Part shown: piece by piece, positions 16,918 through 18,360 of the stretch | Layout of the letters: each line of letters begins with the position of its first letter | Position numbering within the stretch: position 1 is the first letter of the stretch | From: Pelagophyceae sp. CCMP2097 | Lineage: Eukaryota > Sar > Pelagophyceae | DNA length: 18,360 bases | Assembly: GCA_026770575.1 (NCBI GenBank) | Contig: MU657263.1 | Span: 164,977-183,336, forward strand | Direction: 5' to 3' | Notes under the pieces: model-generated | Database searches by the model: none | What the model was told of the DNA's origin: nothing | Seen by the model: only the letters and a program-made list of their open reading frames with translations | Made by a program: the position numbers and the translations under genes

Positions 16918-17280
16918 TTAACTTGGGGCATGTCGCACGTGGTCAAAGGTGCCGTACCAGCCGAGGCCGGCGAAGCGTTTGTGCTCGCGGCCGATCTGCT
17001 CTGTCGCATAGAACACGGAGGGGAGGTGCGGATTAAACACTGCCGCCAGCGGCACGTCGGCGCGTAGCTGCGTGTCATCGGCGAGGTGTGATGCCACTGC
17101 CCGGTGCGAGTAGTGGCGCAGCATGCGCTGCCACCACTCGGCGTCGAGGTGCGACCGTCCTGCGACGTCAAAGTCGAGGGGTGGGCGTAAAGGCCGTCGT
17201 CGCCGCGCACCCGCAGGTCCCATACCGTCGAGCCCTCTCGCCGAACCCTCTCGGCGATGGCCTCTTTCTATTCTCTTATC
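16918..17280 (-). pseudogene. Protein-like fragment, possibly from a mobile element
   Basis: Not identified. Minus-strand frame with an ATG at 17223 (open upstream to about 17280) and a stop at 16918-16920. The product contains DFDVAGRSHLDAEWWQRML, HYSHRAVASHLADDTQL and EHKRFAGLGWYGTFDHV: balanced composition rich in Trp, Tyr and His, unlike the Arg/Ala-rich chance frames elsewhere. Near 17190 a neighbouring frame also reads well (RGDDGLYAHP), which hints at a frameshift. I suspect a fragment of a retroelement polyprotein, but cannot show it. Confidence 0.35.
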
Positions 17281-17400
17281 CTAAATAAACCCCTGGAAGC
17301 CAAAATCAAACAGAGCGACGAGGACGCTGGTGCGGGGGCAATTTCGGCTACCGACGCGCAAGGCGGGGACAAGCCCCCCCCGCCTTTCAAGGCGTGGTAA
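17257..17400 (+). CDS. Small ORF, 47 residues
   Basis: Not recognised. ATG at 17257, TAA at 17398-17400. It begins MASFYSLILNKPLEAKIKQ, followed by an acidic/Ala/Gly stretch (SDEDAGAGAISATDAQGG) and ends PPPPFKAW. Its composition is less biased than that of chance frames. A possible splice donor (GTAACG) overlaps its last codon, so this could be a first exon. It is divergent from the protein-like fragment on the other strand, with 33 nt between the two ATGs. The frame continues open beyond the TAA to 17682. Confidence 0.3.
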   Translation: MASFYSLILNKPLEAKIKQSDEDAGAGAISATDAQGGDKPPPPFKAW

Positions 17401-17545
17401 CGGAGGCGCTTCAAAATCTGCCCTTTCGGCTTCTTTGGTTGGCTCTCGCCTATCGCCAAGGACTTATTCGCCTCACGTCATGTTTTTCGATCCTTTTGGG
17501 GGGAATCGGATTTAAATTACACCTTTTTTAACTTTTTGGTTACCA

Positions 17546-18070
17546 GGATTACGGTTGTTTGCCAGGGTAGGTACGACAGCTTTCGCAAATGGGCTTTTGA
17601 CGTACCCGCGTACCCCCACCTTTCGTTGCCGCCGCTCCCCGGCGACGTACCCACGTACCCCGACGCGCCTTGCTTACCTTAACGCTGATTTGAAGGAATA
17701 TATCAAATCTTACGAGAGGCTTCGACGAAGGGAGCTCTGTATTCTGCTGCGCGGTGCACCCCGACAGGGCCATCGGACCGAAGCGGCGAGCCCACAGGCG
17801 CGAGCAATCGAACGCTCCGAGCGCGGTCCGCAGCATGGCCACCCACTGGGAAGGCACCCGTTGTGCGTGCTCCGGGTTTTCCACACTTCGCCGAAGCGAT
17901 TTTTTCGGGAGCGGGCGATTTTTTCGGGGACGGGCATCTGACGGGGGCCGACGTACCCACGTACCCCCAGGGTCCCTCGTCGTTGCCGGCCGTCGACGTA
18001 CCCACGTACCCTCCCAAATAACGTACTCACCTAAAACTGTGGTACCTACCCTGGCAAACAACCGCAATCC
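17546..18070. mobile_element. Non-autonomous inverted-repeat element (525 bp) with internal GTACCC repeats
   Basis: Terminal inverted repeats: the left end starts GGATTACGGTTGTTTGCCAG and the right end, read in reverse complement from 18070, starts GGATTGCGGTTGTTTGCCAG. Both continue GGTAGGTAC, then ACAG, about 34 nt with two mismatches. Four direct copies of GACGTACCCACGTACCC (one with G for A) lie at 17599-17615, 17644-17660, 17950-17966 and 17995-18011, two near each end. A GCGATTTTTTCGGG motif is duplicated at about 17900-17930. No transposase is encoded, and no clear target-site duplication was found. Confidence 0.75.
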
Positions 18071-18285
18071 AGTTGGAATTCGCTCAACCAAGCGATTGCG
18101 GGCCTGTTTTCGCCCCGCGATGCCGCGTGCAAAGTTGCCCCTGAACCAGTTTCTTAGTTGGCGCGGTAGGCGATTTCCGCGATATTTACTTTAAACGATC
18201 AAACAGTCGGCGTGGAGGACAGGCGAAGCGCAGGGAGCAGAGAAACGGGAGAGCGCGAAGAGAAGCGGCGGGCGGTGTCAGTCAT

Positions 18286-18360
18286 CTAGCAGTGCTGGCC
18301 GTTAGGCCGCTGAACGTAAGGTCCCTGTCGGAAGACGTAGGCCTGCTGGCGCGCGGCGTA
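18286..18360 (-). CDS. Possible C-terminus of a gene leaving the window (partial)
   Basis: The last 75 nt, read on the minus strand, give 24 codons and a TAG: YAARQQAYVFRQGPYVQRPN, then GQHC. The composition is protein-like, but the stretch is too short to identify, and a chance frame is quite possible. Confidence 0.2.
   Translation of the reverse strand, partial: YAARQQAYVFRQGPYVQRPNGQHC

Noticed and set aside
1..18360. CRISPR arrays, bacterial operons or prokaryotic defence systems
   Set aside because: No regularly spaced direct repeats with unique spacers and no Shine-Dalgarno-led gene chains; the genes are spliced and eukaryotic in type.

Overview
This window looks like nuclear DNA from a GC-rich unicellular eukaryote; a marine alga such as a stramenopile (pelagophyte-like) is plausible, but that is inference. 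The evidence is eukaryotic protein families (JMJD6-type JmjC oxygenase, 3-hydroxyanthranilate dioxygenase, a PUB-domain protein, LRR and WD40 proteins), short spliceosomal introns that restore conserved protein alignments, nuclear-type tRNA genes with no encoded CCA, and dispersed non-autonomous elements. Most introns are 46-123 nt and many begin GTGC rather than GTAAG/GTGAG.

Layout. 568-1827 (+): JMJD6-like gene in four exons. 2017-3112 (+): WD40 propeller gene with an F-box-like N-terminus and a frame break in its first repeat. 3223-4673 (-): leucine-rich-repeat gene, two exons. 5221-6255 (-): GNAT acetyltransferase joined to a UIM-like helix and a PUB domain, two exons. 6256-8313: GC-rich DNA with one weak gene candidate and nothing I can recognise. 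8314-8896: a 583-bp transposon-like element with terminal inverted repeats. 9133-12414 (+): a long gene for a divergent, probably mitochondrial, aldehyde-dehydrogenase-superfamily protein, rebuilt here from six exons. 12643-13813 (-): 3-hydroxyanthranilate 3,4-dioxygenase (kynurenine pathway), three exons, convergent with the previous gene.

From about 13860 to the end the DNA is lower in GC and rich in repeats. It holds palindromes, a tetranucleotide microsatellite, two tRNA-derived (SINE-like) units arranged tail to tail as a large foldback, tRNA-Thr(CGT) and tRNA-Asp(GTC) in tandem, a pair of 24-nt inverted repeats around an 821-bp segment, a coding-like fragment that may come from a mobile element, a small ORF, and a second 525-bp inverted-repeat element.

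The protein genes do not form an obvious pathway. The convergent pair at 9133-13813 is suggestive, since a dehydrogenase-like protein and a kynurenine-pathway enzyme could both be mitochondrial, but the sequence gives no direct link. Exon boundaries come from reading the sequence by eye against remembered family consensus, so junctions supported by a conserved motif are much firmer than the others.
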